In this document: positions 41,557-54,324 of the stretch, piece after piece
Layout: each line of letters opens with the position of its first letter
How positions within the stretch are numbered: the stretch's first letter is position 1
Source: Doryteuthis pealeii
Lineage: Eukaryota > Mollusca > Cephalopoda > Myopsida > Loliginidae
Direction of reading: 5' to 3'
Assembly (NCBI GenBank): GCA_023376005.1
Contig: CM042147.1
Coordinates: 119,592,199-119,656,198 of the forward strand
DNA length: 64,000 nucleotides
Notes under the pieces: model-generated
The model's input: only the letters and a program-made list of their open reading frames with translations
Database searches by the model: none
Told to the model about the DNA's origin: nothing
Made by a program: the position numbers and the translations under genes

Positions 41557-42790
41557 TATTTAGAAGTTGGAGTTTATTGACTAAATAATTATTAATTATT
41601 TTTATTAAAATTTTCAATGTATCTGAAACAAAAGCTATTTCATTTGCGTATCTGCTACGGGTCCTTATTGGCAAAGCTAAGATGACCGAGCTTAGAGGTG
41701 CCATAGTACTCTGGTTAAATTAAGTAAATTAACCCTTCTTGCTAGTCTTCCAAGAAAATAAAAACTAAGCAATATTTTAGTTGCAGTTTTAAATTTACCA
41801 ATTCTAGGAATATTTTCGATCTTACTGGTTCAGTTTCAGTCATAAAAATAAATTTCGCCTGATTTGATTTCTCCGGAGATTTACTATGTATTTGTTTTAA
41901 AATATCCCCACTATTTTTTTCTCTTTTCTTTTTAGAATAAAATCTTTCATTTTCACCAAAGTAATTAGATTCGGCAGATAAATTTAATTACCGAACTCTA
42001 AATGAAAATTATGATTGAGAAATAATGTTTTCATTTTTGCGCCGTTAAATCAACTGAAATTTAACGTAGCCAAAAATAAGTTACGACAAGAGGATTTAAA
42101 AAAATTCTGTGAAAAATAACTAAAATTTCCAGAATTGCTTTTCTTTTGATGAAAATATGTCTGAAATAGTTTTTTTTCCTGAAATATATTGGGGGGAATT
42201 TTTTTTTTTTTTTTTTTTTACGAGGTCTACCGCTATTTTATTTATAGCTATTTTTACCCCCACCCCGCTATTTTATTTTGTGAGATGAAAAAAATGAACC
42301 GGAAAAAAAAAACGATTTTTCTTTTTTTTCTATAAAGATAAGAGTCTGAATAATTATATATACGAAGATTGTTTTGGCGTCTGAGATGGGGCGCCAACAA
42401 CAAAAAAACAAAAAAAAACAAAAAACAACGGTGAGCAGCACAAATAATGTTTATTATAAATTTCTCTAATCTTCTAATAATTAAGGAAGTTTTATTTACA
42501 AGTTGGATGCTTTTTGTTTTCTGTTTTTTTTGTCGTGTTTTTTTTTTTTTTAAACCTGCTTACCTTGCTTAAAAAAGAAAAGAAGAAAAAGTAAAGAAAA
42601 GTACCCATACTAGCAGACGTGACTGCAGTCTCAGTACTAATTATGGAATATCTACTATTTTATCTATTTAATTATCTAAAACATTTACATTTTAACAAAA
42701 AAGTGGGTCTTTTAATAATCTTTCAATACAATTTTTAATATTTTTTAAAAATGTAATTTAATATTTTCAAAGGTTTTCGGATGTGTATGA
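37953..42790. other. AT-rich sequence without genes
   Basis: Nearly 5 kb of AT-rich DNA with poly-T runs, a polypyrimidine CT-rich stretch at about 38193-38302 and a (CT)n microsatellite at about 41499-41553. All open frames are short and compositionally biased. Every part recurs in 55310-60120. Confidence 0.5.
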
Positions 42791-42796
42791 CAAAAT

Positions 42797-43012
42797 TTTG
42801 TTTAGTTCAGTCGGTAGAGCTGGTTCGATACCGGCCCTCGCCAACTCAGCGTATGAGTAGCACAGGGATCTGTGCGGTAAAGTGAGGAGCTGATGGTAGG
42901 TGTGGCGCTCCGTCTCAGACGCCAAAACAATCTCCTTGGTCTAGCGATAGTGAAAAGGGATAGACTCCCTCGCTGTCTGACTGACACCGACTTTAGGCCA
43001 CCCGACGACTAC
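42797..43012 (+). mobile_element. SINE-1 with deleted tRNA head centre
   Basis: The A box segment TAGTTCAGTCGGTAGAGC is fused directly to the B box GGTTCGATACC, losing about 30 bp of the tRNA-like head. The body is intact. Confidence 0.8.
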
Positions 43013-43459
43013 TATTAGAAAAGTATATGTGTGAGGCGGGTGCTTCATTGTTGAGCGACAAAGTGCGATAAGATATTACACGTCACAGATTTCAATTTGT
43101 TGCTTAATGCTAGTAGACATACAACCGGCAGTTTTGTTTTTTTTTTAAATCATTTAAGTTAGTTTACGGAATGATTTTTAAATCGCCAGTTTCGCCACTT
43201 TGACGGTTTTGAAATAATAAAATAAAATTAGATAAATTAAAGTTCGATAATGTGGTTCATCATTTTCCAATTCCATTAAAAAAATTCAATACTGCTATAT
43301 TTAAATTTATCAAAATTATAATTGATTTAAAAATAATAATTTTGTTTGTATCAAAATACACATACTCTCCAAAAGAAGTTCGATCCTCGCTGAATGTTCT
43401 ATATTGCGACCTGTGGTCCACCTCCGATCCGTGGCGAACGGGTTGGGTAAACCAGTAAC

Positions 43460-43870
43460 AGGTGCTGATCTAGTATGTGGCCTACCTTTTTGATTCTGTT
43501 ATAGTATGTGACCTACCTTTCTGATTCTGTTATCGTACGTGACCAACCCGGTTTGAATGTGTCCTACCTCAGTAAGAGTATATTTATAGATATAAGTAGC
43601 AATTTATTGAAACTAATTATTCTTCACATATATTCAATTTCAAGAAATGCAATTCAGTCATAAGCTGTATATAGTAATTAAGAATGATTTAAAAAAATTT
43701 TTTTATCCATAACATGAATCAGAGATCTTTTAATTCTAAATATTCTAAAATTCTGGGTTAGGGTTAGCAGTTATTATTATAACCTTATATGTTTTTTATG
43801 GTAGGCCACATACTATAAGAGAGACATGATTTCGTAGGCCACATACTATAATGGTGCCCATTAACACCTA
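43460..43870. mobile_element. MITE-D, complete or nearly so
   Basis: TAGTATGTGGCCTACC blocks at the left (43471 onward) are mirrored by GTAGGCCACATACTATA blocks at 43801-43850. The core carries GGGTTAGGGTTAG. The end sequence is imperfect and no target duplication is evident. Confidence 0.65.
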
Positions 43871-45300
43871 CTCTTCAAAAAAGTGACCTATTTAGGTAAT
43901 TTCGTGTAACAATGTTACAAAAAAAACGAGGGAAACATTAATGATTTAGTTAATTCAGGTTAGCGAGTACATATAGTATCCAAACATATAGAAAAAGTTG
44001 GACGACATAAAGTTTGTTTTTTTTTTTCGAAAATAGTACATGACCTCCTTTTTTCATTTGATTGAAAATTTCACCCTTTTCTCTAAAACAATCATCTGAT
44101 CCCATTAAATAGAATTCTTGAACAAAAACAAAAAAGAATTTATCACTGATGAAAAAACTATACAACGAATTTTACAATCTGATTTTTTTTTCTTCATATC
44201 TGATAAAATCTTAGTTATTTGGAAGATCACAGGTTTCACGAACATAGGAAGCTATTTTTTAAAAATCGTGTCCCAGTGGAACTACTTAAAATGTATATAA
44301 TTTCATTTTTGTATTCAGCACATAATGTAAATATTGTGAGTATTTGAATGATATATACTCAGTGGACCAATAAGTTGAGTATTATAGTCAATTGACACGG
44401 CACAGTACAATTTTAAGTCCTGTATGAGATGAATAGATTTTTTTAAATAGTTATTTGTTCAATGTTCAGAAACCAAGAACTTTTGTCAAAAATAACCAGC
44501 ACAGAAAAGCATTCCTTTAATTATGTAGTTATCACAACTAAGTTAAGACTGTATATAAAGATATGAAAAACAAAGTATTAAGAGGATAATATTTTATTAT
44601 AGGAGCCAATGTTATGTTTTCTGTTTGCTTAGGAAACCATCGTCAGGGCATCGTTGATATTCAGTTTTATAAAAAGATTAAAATCAGTGGTTACTAAGCT
44701 TTTTTAATGTTGATACTTGTTGTTGTTTTTTTTTTTTTTTTTTTTCTTCTTATTTTAGTATACTCGCGCGTTGGACATTTCAATTGATTTCATCGATTGT
44801 TTTTTGTTTTTTTTCTCATTTTTTATTCTATTTTTTTTTTTTTTTTTTTTTTACATATGGTAGCTTTAGTTGAATTTCAAAATTTGTACAAAATGGAAAG
44901 GATTAGTAATAGTCTCTTTTTCCTTTTTTTTAAAACTTTCAAACAATAGTTTCTGAAAAGACGGTCTTAAAGTGAAATTTTATTGGTTGTCTGTAATTGG
45001 ACATTCGACTGCATGTGATTGCCATCTCTGGACGTTTCAGCCGCCGCTATGATTTTCAAGATTAAAATGAACTCTACTAGATGTAATTTAGAGATAAAAT
45101 ACAATCATAATGTGTATGAATTTAATACAATGTATCATTATCTATAATTAATGTTCAATTGTTCATTGGTTTTTTAGTTTTAAAAAACGTTTTTACGACA
45201 AATCTCAGGAATCAATAAAAAAAAAAATAGCATGTGTAGTTTATTTTGATTTTTTAAAAAAATTGTTTGTTCACTCGGCTTTATTGTGATACTAGACAAA
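43871..45300. other. AT-rich sequence without genes
   Basis: Poly-T runs and chance open frames; recurs at 61200-62630. Nothing supported. Confidence 0.45.
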
Positions 45301-46770
45301 ATATGTGCCCATTATAGTCACCCATTCAGCTCAGGGGGATAATTGAGATTGAGGGAAAGGGGAGTTAGCAAAGCGTATACCAATTTAAAAAAAATAATAG
45401 GCGTCCGGACGAAACCTCGATCTATTTTGTTAGCTTTTCTAAGAAAGGAAATGTTTGAACCTCATTTAAGCTACAGGTTTCTGGTTGTGAAATTTAACAT
45501 AGCAAATACATTTGGCAAAGTTCTCACGCGTCATGTTCTCCTCTCTCCCTCTCCTCTCCAGAAAAAAGGAACTACATTATCATAACGCAGGAGGAATAGT
45601 CACAGATATATAGAGAGGGAAGAAAGGCAGATAGGGCAAGGAGAGATGTAAAGTAAAGGGGATTGGTCGGGTTTTTGATTCAATTGGCGAGTTACGACTG
45701 AATTAGAACCAATTAAGAATTTTTTCATCATAATTCAATTTAAAAGTAAGGAAATAATTAGTATAATTTTCGTGCTCATCTAAACTAAATGGTGAAAGAA
45801 TAGACTTAGAGGCATAAAAGCTATTAACTCCAGCTTGTATGATAATCAGATAGATTAAATAAAATAAAGAAATCCAGAACGTAACACATTAGAATAAAAT
45901 TGGTTAAGAAAAGAAATTAACTATGTAATATATTGTAAATATACTGGCAGTAGGCAATAATTTTGCGTCTGCTAGGATGTGTTAAAAGCAAATGTAAGAA
46001 AATAGATTAGAAAATCGGTATCTCATGTAATTAGGTCATAACTTTTGTCTAAATCGGATCTCAGAGTATTGGTAACACTTGACTGACCATCATTAAAAAG
46101 AAGAAAATGACTCATTACAGTGAAGTGCAGTTTATTTTTTACAGAAGATTTAAAGACCGCATTTGGTTGTTGTCAATTTCGACTCGATCCGCCATTTTTA
46201 GCCTCGTTTTCGACTCATTTTGATACTGTGACTTGTTTAGCAATTTTGCCGTAAGCATTCGCGAATTTGGCAAAAAAAATTTTTTTAAACCAAAGAGATT
46301 CAGGTAATTAATCCACGATTTTAAATGAAATTTTCAGTGATTGAATTTAACGATCCAATGGATTTCTTAATAGTGTGTGAAGGGCTTTTAGCTTTTTTTT
46401 TTGCAATCAGTTTACGATTTTATTTCAACTTAATTTAGTATTTTGCTATGAAAATTAATATAATAAAATTCATTTAAAGATATGACAAGTGCTGATATTA
46501 AGTTAAAATGTTATATTCTTAGATTCTAAAAATTAAATATTTCTACTATACTGCAAGCACCTTGATTTTTTTAGATTAAAGAGTAATAGTTTGGAAAACT
46601 CGATTGAAGATGGTACCTCGCTCCCTTTCTAAGCGAGAAAAAACATCCGGTGGATGGGTAATAGAGCGAGGTATTGCTTTTCTTTTGTATAGTAAATAAA
46701 TTAAGCCAAGTTACAATAGATGCATCGGCAAATGGATAAAGGAATAGAATCACCAAAACAATTAATTATG
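45300..46770 (+). repeat. REP-X, longest copy, low-quality consensus
   Basis: Shares order with 62630-63990 and with clean minus-strand pieces at 16079-16430 and 20000-20260. Compared with the clean pieces it has many inserted bases. Confidence 0.65.
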
Positions 46771-49700
46771 TTAAGTTATTTTTTTAGCATTTTATTGTGT
46801 GGTCAAGATTGGTGCTGAGCGAGTGTTATGCTTGATTTTTTCCTCATTAGAGACGGTTGCGGGTTAACCGTTGTGTTATATAAATAATTGGTATGTGTTG
46901 TGGTTGGGTGTCTATTGCGTGGAGTGAAGTGGTCTGGGTCTTTGATCTGTGCATTATTTGTTATACTGGGTCTAGGGAAGGTCGTAGTATATAAATAGTG
47001 AGCATTGGGATCGGGAACGTCTCCGCACAAACGATGTTTTACGCACCTACAACATAAGGGGGGTAAAAGATTAGTGACCTTTGAGAAAAAAATAGAAGTT
47101 TTTGAAATAAAATGATAATGCATTCATAAAGATGCGTTCTTCGATGAATAAACACTGAAGAATTTCATTAACTCCGATTTTCCTTGAATTTTGGGTAAAT
47201 TATTTTTTCTGTCGGTGTGTGGGCTGATAAGGTGTCAGGTCTGTATTAGGTGTGGGGTGCAGTGTTTACAAGAGGTGTGAATTGTTTGGGAGTGCATACT
47301 GTTTGCACAGTCCCTAGAATATAGACACAATTCGAGTGGCAGAGCCGATGGTATGAGGAGCGGAGTCGGCATAGCTTGTTCCTGTGGCTGGAGATAATGT
47401 CATGGAGCTTGAATTCCTTCAGCATCAGGTATGAACTGTTTAGGGCGGAGCTCCTTTTGGCTTTGCTTCGATTTCATACAGTTACATGGTTTTTCTCTCA
47501 ATTCGCTGTTTTTGTTAGGCAGAGCGATTTTTTAGAGTTATTTCTTTTGGAATATTATAAGAGCGTAGCAGTTCCTCAACGCCTAACCGGCCTATCATGA
47601 ACAACGGAGTGTTGACGGTGTAGGAATGAAAAATGAAAGGATGTCACGTTATATGACATTCGCAGCAAGAGCATAGAAGAGTGGTGCCTTGGAAGAGGTC
47701 TGATAGGTGGTGTCCTGATACTATCCGGGTTAGGGATATATTATGAGTTGGTATTTGTAATAAACGTTATCGACCAGTGAGGGAGATGTTCGTGACGCTC
47801 CGGAATCGGAGCGGTACGTCTTGCATGAAGGGCAGTGGCGTGGTGTGTTCCGTGGGGCGAAGTTAAGTTGTGTAAGAGCCGGTCTGTGTTAGCGTATTGG
47901 CGGTCTTGTTACCGTAACTAACAGTGGTCTGAACTATAGTTCAGATAGCCATGACACTTGTCCCAATGGTAGTAATGTAGTAGGTGAGGTGGGAGTATGC
48001 GGAAGGTGTGTATGTGTAGACAAGTATCCATCTTACATGTGAGGGTCCAGATTCCTTCGGAAACGTGATTGTTATACATTACTTTCTCAAGTATGTAGTT
48101 CTTGTCGTGTTGAGTCCTTTGCGCGAGATGTGACTCGGATTATGCTCGAGTTCTACGCAGTGGTGTGTGATCGTGAGCGGAGGTTAGGTCCTTGTGGAGG
48201 CGTGATGGTCTATCTACTGTTTGTTGTGATGTGTAGTCTGTAAATGGAAGGGAATCGGTTATGCGATGGCGCGCCGGGTGCTGCAGTCTGCGGTGGTCAT
48301 GGCATATGGCTAGGGCCGGCGTGAGAGCGGTATTAAAATAACGTACCCAGCTATGTCAGTCTCCATTTGTTCATGATCTACTCTATATTATTTTGTTGGA
48401 ATAAGACTGAGAATAAGATAGATACAAGACTATATATCCTCTTCATATCTGGGGAACGTTGATTCCATTAAATAGTCACCGGTTAGCAATTTCTGAAGAA
48501 CACGGAGAACCGGACGCACTTCCTCATAAAATTACCCTATTTTTTTTTTATTGAGATTAATATAATAAGAAATTTATTTTTATTTCAATTTTAAAATATA
48601 GGCTTGAATAATTAAGTATTAATTTGGTATACCTGCAAGAAGGCCAGAGGGCAGCATCGGCCGAACGTTGTAGCAGATAGAATGAGATGAGAACAATAGT
48701 GCGCGATTAATCACAAATAAATCCTAAGAGAATGTTAGTATTACACTACAAGCAACACTAGGGAAACATCTGTATTTCGGTTTTGAGCTAAAATGAACCG
48801 TTAATGGAACTCTTTTAATTCGTCAAGTGTTAAAGACTAATCTGTACTCCGAGTTCAACAAAATACATCAAACAAAATTTTTGCAAAGCAAATGACAGTC
48901 AAAATTATTTTAGTAACAGAATGGTGTATACGCCTAATAAACTTGCCAATGCGCATTAATAATGAAGTGTCGACCCATCTCTAGAACTCCTTCTAAGGCC
49001 AAGGTAAAAATAATCAAGTGGAAAAGAGTATAAATATTCTGTGGAATTAAGATGGAAACTGTTTATAAGGGAAACAGCTGACAGGTCTCAACTAATATAC
49101 CTACTGAAAAAAAGGGCTGACTTGTCATGATTATTAGGTCGGAAAAATTAAAAGCGGAAGTTTTTTTGGTGATCCCCAATGACAGTTGTAAGACTAACAC
49201 CTATAGAAATTAACACTTTAGCCGAATTGAGGCTTACGGTTTTAAGGGATTAGGAGGTGTGTGTCGTTTAAATTTAGCGGTTAGTATTGCATTTTCAAAA
49301 AAAATAGAACAACAACAACCCAAACTTACTATACATTGTAATGCTGAGCCAATTGATAACTAATTATTAAGAAATCTAATTAGGTTGACGACAGTGTTTG
49401 TGTTAAGTATTGCCAATGTAATAATTTTCAATTGAAACTTAGTTCTAAATATTTTTTCAACTAGTTAAGAATATATCAGTAAGTCTTGGGTTACATTTGT
49501 TTTTTTTGTTTTATTTTTTTTAAGCAATACGTAATTAGAAACGACCGTAATCTCCTCCGTAACCGCCATTCTCAAAGCTGTTTATTCATAGACTGTAGAT
49601 AAAGCTGTCAGTTGGAGGATCACAAAAACTTTCCGTGTTATAATTTCTGAGCCTAATAATAGAAGTCAGCCCAAAAATAGTATATTATGAACATACATCA

Positions 49701-52496
49701 CATGCCGGCATTATTTATTCGTTCGATAAACGACCTTGCTTTACAACATAGGAAACCCTTTACAAGAGAAAAAAAAAGCCGGTGAATCCTATTTCTTGCT
49801 TCTCTAGCTGATTATCGTTATTTATATATCGCTACTACACATTAGTAAACAGAGGGGGACCTTACTGCACATTGGGTTTACCATCGCAGTGCAGATGCAT
49901 ATAAATGATCTCGCCTAATGTGCATTTACGCGATGACTAAGCAAATAGATCAGCATGTTATGTGAGTTTGTTTGTTTATTTAATTTACTTATTTATTGCG
50001 CTGCAGGTCACGCTTATATAATTTGGTTTCTATACTTAAATTGTACTAATTGTTAGGGTACTACAATTATGTTAACACCTGATAAGTGGACCTTGAGTAA
50101 TGCGGGCAACGAGGGTTACTCCAGCACTTGCCGACTGGAACCTCATACCCAGTGCAGTTTGGGGGGAGGGAAAGGTGAGGAAGGAAGGGGGAAGGGGTGG
50201 GGGGGGGGTGGGACAGGGGGGAGGAGGGTGGAAGGAGGGGGAGAGGAGGAGGGGCGGAGGAGGGTTAGGAGGGAGAGGGGGTTCGGGGGGGGGAGTGGGC
50301 GGGGGAGGGGGGGGAGGGGGTAGGGTTAGGAGGGGGGGGTAGGGGGGGTAGGGGCGAGGCGGGGTTGGGTTGGGGGGGGGGGAGCGGGGGGGGGAGGGGG
50401 GGGGAGGGGGAGGAGGAGGAAGGGGTAGTAGGGGGCGTGGGGAAGGGAGGTGGGTGGGGGGGGGGGGGGGCGAGGGGGGGTGGGGGAGGGGATGGGGGAC
50501 GAGGAGGGAAGAGGGGGCGACGGTGGACGGGGGGGGAGGGGGGGGTCGGGAGGGGGGGGACGGGGGGGGGGGGGGGTTTGGGGGGGAAGGAGGAGGGGGG
50601 TAGGTGGGAGGGGGAGGAGGGGGGGAGGGGGTGAGGTGGGTGAGGGTAAGGAGGGGGGGTAAGGGGGAAGGAGGGGGGAGCAGGAGGAGAGGTGGGGAGA
50701 GGCGGGGAAGGAGGAGAGGGACGGAGGTGGGGGTGGGGGGAGAGGGGGGGAGGGGTGGTTGGTTGGGAGGGGTCGCGGGGGGTGGGGTGTGGGATGAGTG
50801 GTGGAGATGATGGGAGGATGTGGGGTAGTGGGGGGGGGGTGGGGAGGTGGGGGGGGGTGGTGGGGAGGGGGGGGTCGGGTTACGTGGTTGAAGTGGGTTG
50901 TGTTAAAGCGGGAAGGTGAGGGGATGTGTTAGGGGGGGGGTTGGGGGGGAGAGGGGGGGAGAGGAAGGGTGGTGTGTAGGGAGTGTGTGCATACCAGGAC
51001 AGCCGTACATTGTTGTGGGGTGGGTCTTAACCTCATCTGCCGGGGACACAGCGTATTCTAAGCCCCAACATCGAGACTGTTCAGAAATGGAAAGAAATGG
51101 ATTTGAATAGTGTGCAAGATCTCAAGGAGGGGGGTACTTAAAGTGGTGTATATGACTTAACCAGCGGCTGGAGATAAGATGCTGCTTTGTTGAAAGTTGA
51201 AGGTGTATGGTAACCATATGTAAGACAACGCTGAAGAAGATGATAAACATCAACAGCCGTTCAGAGGGCGTGGAAGATTGGCCTCCAACAGACAGGGTTG
51301 GCGTGACCCCTGTCGCACAGGAGCTAAAGCAGCCAATAAAGAGAGTAAACCGGACTGCAGAATCGGCGACGTCGTGTGGTCGTCAATGAAACAGCCGGAT
51401 GTAGATGGAATTTCCGCCTACAGTGTGAGTGGCCGCATCTGCAGGTCGCAGAATTGGATTTAATGAGCCAACCATAGAGTCGACAAATGAAGAACTGAAG
51501 TGACGGTCATCGTGCCGTCTGCGACAGACTTGCCAAAGGTAGAAAGAGAAAGATAAGAGCTGTACAGTAATGCGATACGTGCGAGTCTTTGAAGCAATGG
51601 TAGAGATGCGATGAGCACGTCTCAGCAAGAAAGCAGCTATACGGCGCACCTGTCCCCCCTATCCACTCAACCGATGCCGACATATAGAAAGACAAGACTG
51701 CCGGGACACTGCCGACAGAAGTAAGCGATTGAAGCTCATAAGCGATCGTCTTCTATGAAACAAGCACATGGACATGCTGGTGTGCGGATCGTTCAACAAG
51801 GACTCTTCCGATACCAGGGCTCTGCGTGGATACTGCATGCGTGCTCGGAGGACCTCGCGCGGGGTCGAAATGAATGGTGAGGGACGGTTGGCGAGAGATT
51901 GTCATGGATATCCGTGCTTGCTAGCGCGACATGATGATGATATAACGAACCGAAACATTTGCTAAAGCCGTGAGGGTTTATAATGCAGAAAGAGCATGGC
52001 GTAGTAGTATTGGCCGTGACTTCAGCTGGACATGGTTTAATGCAACACAAGGCTTTAAGGATTATTTTACATTTAAACATTCTGGATTTTTTTTTAACTA
52101 TATTATATATATTATAAGTTATATTATATATTATATATATAGTATTATAAGGCTGGGGATTGTGTTTTTATAGTACCTATTAGTCAGGCGACCTGCTTGC
52201 ATGCTTTTCTAGCTGGGAGTGTTAAAGAAAAAGGAAAGCAAAGAACAAAGTCGCATGGCGTTGTTATGTGTTTGCTTGCAGATTTAGTTGAGGTAGTTCG
52301 CAGACTGGAAAGTCGTAAACTGTGAGGTAAAGCCTGAACAGAGGAGAGCGTTCGCGGAATAGGCAAGCAGGGTCAAACTCAGGTCAGCTCTGAAAAAAAA
52401 AATAGCGAGTGACGCTGGGAAGAATGAGCGCATGAAATATGAATAATACTGCAAGTGAAAAGGAACCAGCTTATACATTCACTAGACAAGAACAGT
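46771..52496. other. Probable error-rich contig end
   Basis: About 5.7 kb whose composition shifts from one stretch to the next. It contains garbled versions of known repeats: MITE-A at 47600-47645, MITE-C end at 48485-48530, FB-1 at 48625-48725 and REP-Y at 51900-51945. Many single-base insertions and deletions interrupt them. I call no gene here; the frames at 51207-51463 and elsewhere are unsupported. Confidence 0.65.
50155..50985. repeat. G-rich tract
   Basis: About 830 bp of almost only G with some A and T and very few C. Irregular, without a fixed period. Gly/Arg open frames are its translation. It may be a sequencing artefact or a garbled purine satellite. Confidence 0.75.
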
Positions 52497-53104
52497 GACC
52501 CGTCTTTGGTCCACCCATTGCGGCCTCTGGGGTAGATTAATTGGGATTAAAGGAAAAGTGAGTTTGCTAAACGAATTTAAATAAATAATGCGCTGGATGA
52601 ATGAAATAAAAAAAAAAAAAAATACAGCAACAAATAAAACACCATTAAAATCATTTTTTGTAAATTTCCTAAGAAAGGAACGTTTTGCCCTGATTTAATT
52701 TATTAAGACCGAGATCGTGTTTGCCCCGGTTGGCTTTTTATGAAACGCTAACATACAAATACATTTCATAATTCTCCAATACCTCTCTCCACGCTCACTG
52801 AGAGCCTTAACAATATATAATGAGGAGGTAATCAACGATACATCACAGAGAGGGTGAAGAGTGACAGGCAGAATGTCGAGTGAGAGACGGGTCAATTTTT
52901 TGATCTTAATTTCATCAATTACGACTAATTAGAAACCAATTAAACGATTGAATTTTTTTGCAAACATAAGCTCAATCCTAAAACGCAGGAATTTTTATCT
53001 ATAAGCATTCGTGTAATTATAGTAAAGTTAATTTAAAAAAGCCTTTAGGCCAAAAAAATTGATTTCGCTCAGGCTTTTATTATGATAATAAGATGATCAA
53101 GTTG
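52497..53104 (+). repeat. REP-X copy at the contig end
   Basis: Matches 45300-45850 in order (AGGTAATCAACGATA-like, TTACGACTAATTAG, CCAATTAA), but more diverged than the other two copies. Ends at the N gap. Confidence 0.55.
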
Positions 53105-53204
53105 NNNNNNNNNNNNNNNNNNNNNNNNNNNNNNNNNNNNNNNNNNNNNNNNNNNNNNNNNNNNNNNNNNNNNNNNNNNNNNNNNNNNNNNNNNNNNNNN
53201 NNNN
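53105..53204. other. Assembly gap of 100 N
   Basis: Exactly 100 N, the conventional placeholder for a gap of unknown size between scaffolded contigs. Confidence 0.98.
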
Positions 53205-53797
53205 AGCGTCTAACCAGGATTGAGCTAACCCGGCCCCTTATATATATATAGTAGTGTAATATAGTAATATATAATATAGTATTTGGTAATTACAACAAAC
53301 CACCAATAAAGTCACATATATCAACAGACAGAAAAGACAATTAATCATAATTCATCAAGTAATATTAACAACAATAGATTACAGGTAGTCAATAAATACT
53401 GATCAAAGTCCTGCACGAATATGCTTTTTCTCAAAAGTTCATGTAATTAGAAGATGAAAGTGTTGGGTTCCCTCCAATAGAGAAAGAAAGGGTAATGCTC
53501 TTATATCAGGCAATGAAGTAACTGTTAGTGAGAAAAAGATATAGCTTGAATACGCTTCAACGGCAGGCAAATATTCTGATTTGAGCGTCAAGGAAGTATC
53601 CAGGCATACGTTTGTCTTTTATAGGACTCCTAGGTTCGAGAATCGTCTTTTTGAAAAACTTCTTTTAGGTGCGGAACGCCTTCTAATTGGTGGAAAATTA
53701 TCATTTCTATTTTTTCTTTCTACCTGCACTGATCCTATGCACAGATTGCTTATTTTCGTTTCATTTATTTCTCTTTCAAAAGCATTAACATCTGCTC

Positions 53798-54310
53798 GCC
53801 ACACTGGCCATCTGTTGGCTGTGGGTAAGATTTGTGATGCCTAAGGAGTGGAATCCTGGTGGCTGATCAGTCCATGACATGGACCGCCCACTTTTGGCCT
53901 ATACTTAGTCAGACAGCCCCCTCCAATCAATCAGCTAGTCACGTCAGCCCTAGCTCTATATGAATGTCCGCGACTTTATTGCTCTTATGACAAACCCTAA
54001 CCGTTATCATATTGTGCTAGAAGGCGTGGCTGAGCATTTTAGTATCCTTAGTAGGATGTTAAACTGCATCTAATGGAGCTCTGGAAAGTGTGGAGTAGCC
54101 CTTCATCAAATTATTCCTAAGGTCGCACTCGGCCCTGAGTGGTAGTACCTGTTAGCAGGTCGCATCTAATGGGTTAATATGGAGTAAAAAATGCGTTATA
54201 ATGAGTATGAAAAAATTTGGATGCTCGATAGAATGAATAACAAAAATGTATTCATCATAAAATAACCCAAGCGTTGACATGCTCTACAATCCAACCAACC
54301 AACCAGCCAA
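53798..54310 (+). mobile_element. REP-3 copy (in duplicated block)
   Basis: Counterpart of 36430-36945. Confidence 0.7.
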
Positions 54311-54324
54311 CCTTCGTAAATATA

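Larger units (their letters stand above)
35860..46770. repeat. Long duplicated block, copy 1
   Basis: Colinear with 53205-64000 in the same orientation. Anchor pairs: MITE-C 37525/54881, MITE-D 43471/60800 and CTCGATCC-containing REP-X 46181/63410. Most differences are homopolymer length changes and single-base indels. No gene is supported in either copy. Read as an assembly overlap or two haplotypes rather than a biological duplication (see findings). Confidence 0.85.

Noticed and set aside
44630..44680. Second hammerhead candidate (minus-strand CUGACGA followed by GAAA)
   Set aside because: Helix II pairs only partly, and no helix I or plausible NUH cleavage triplet with pairing was found.
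50069..51110. Gly/Arg-rich open frames
   Set aside because: Translations of the G-rich tract in error-rich sequence.
51207..51965. Several 60-90 residue open frames with mixed composition
   Set aside because: They lie in the interval with garbled repeats, lack any recognisable domain, and would shift frame on polishing.
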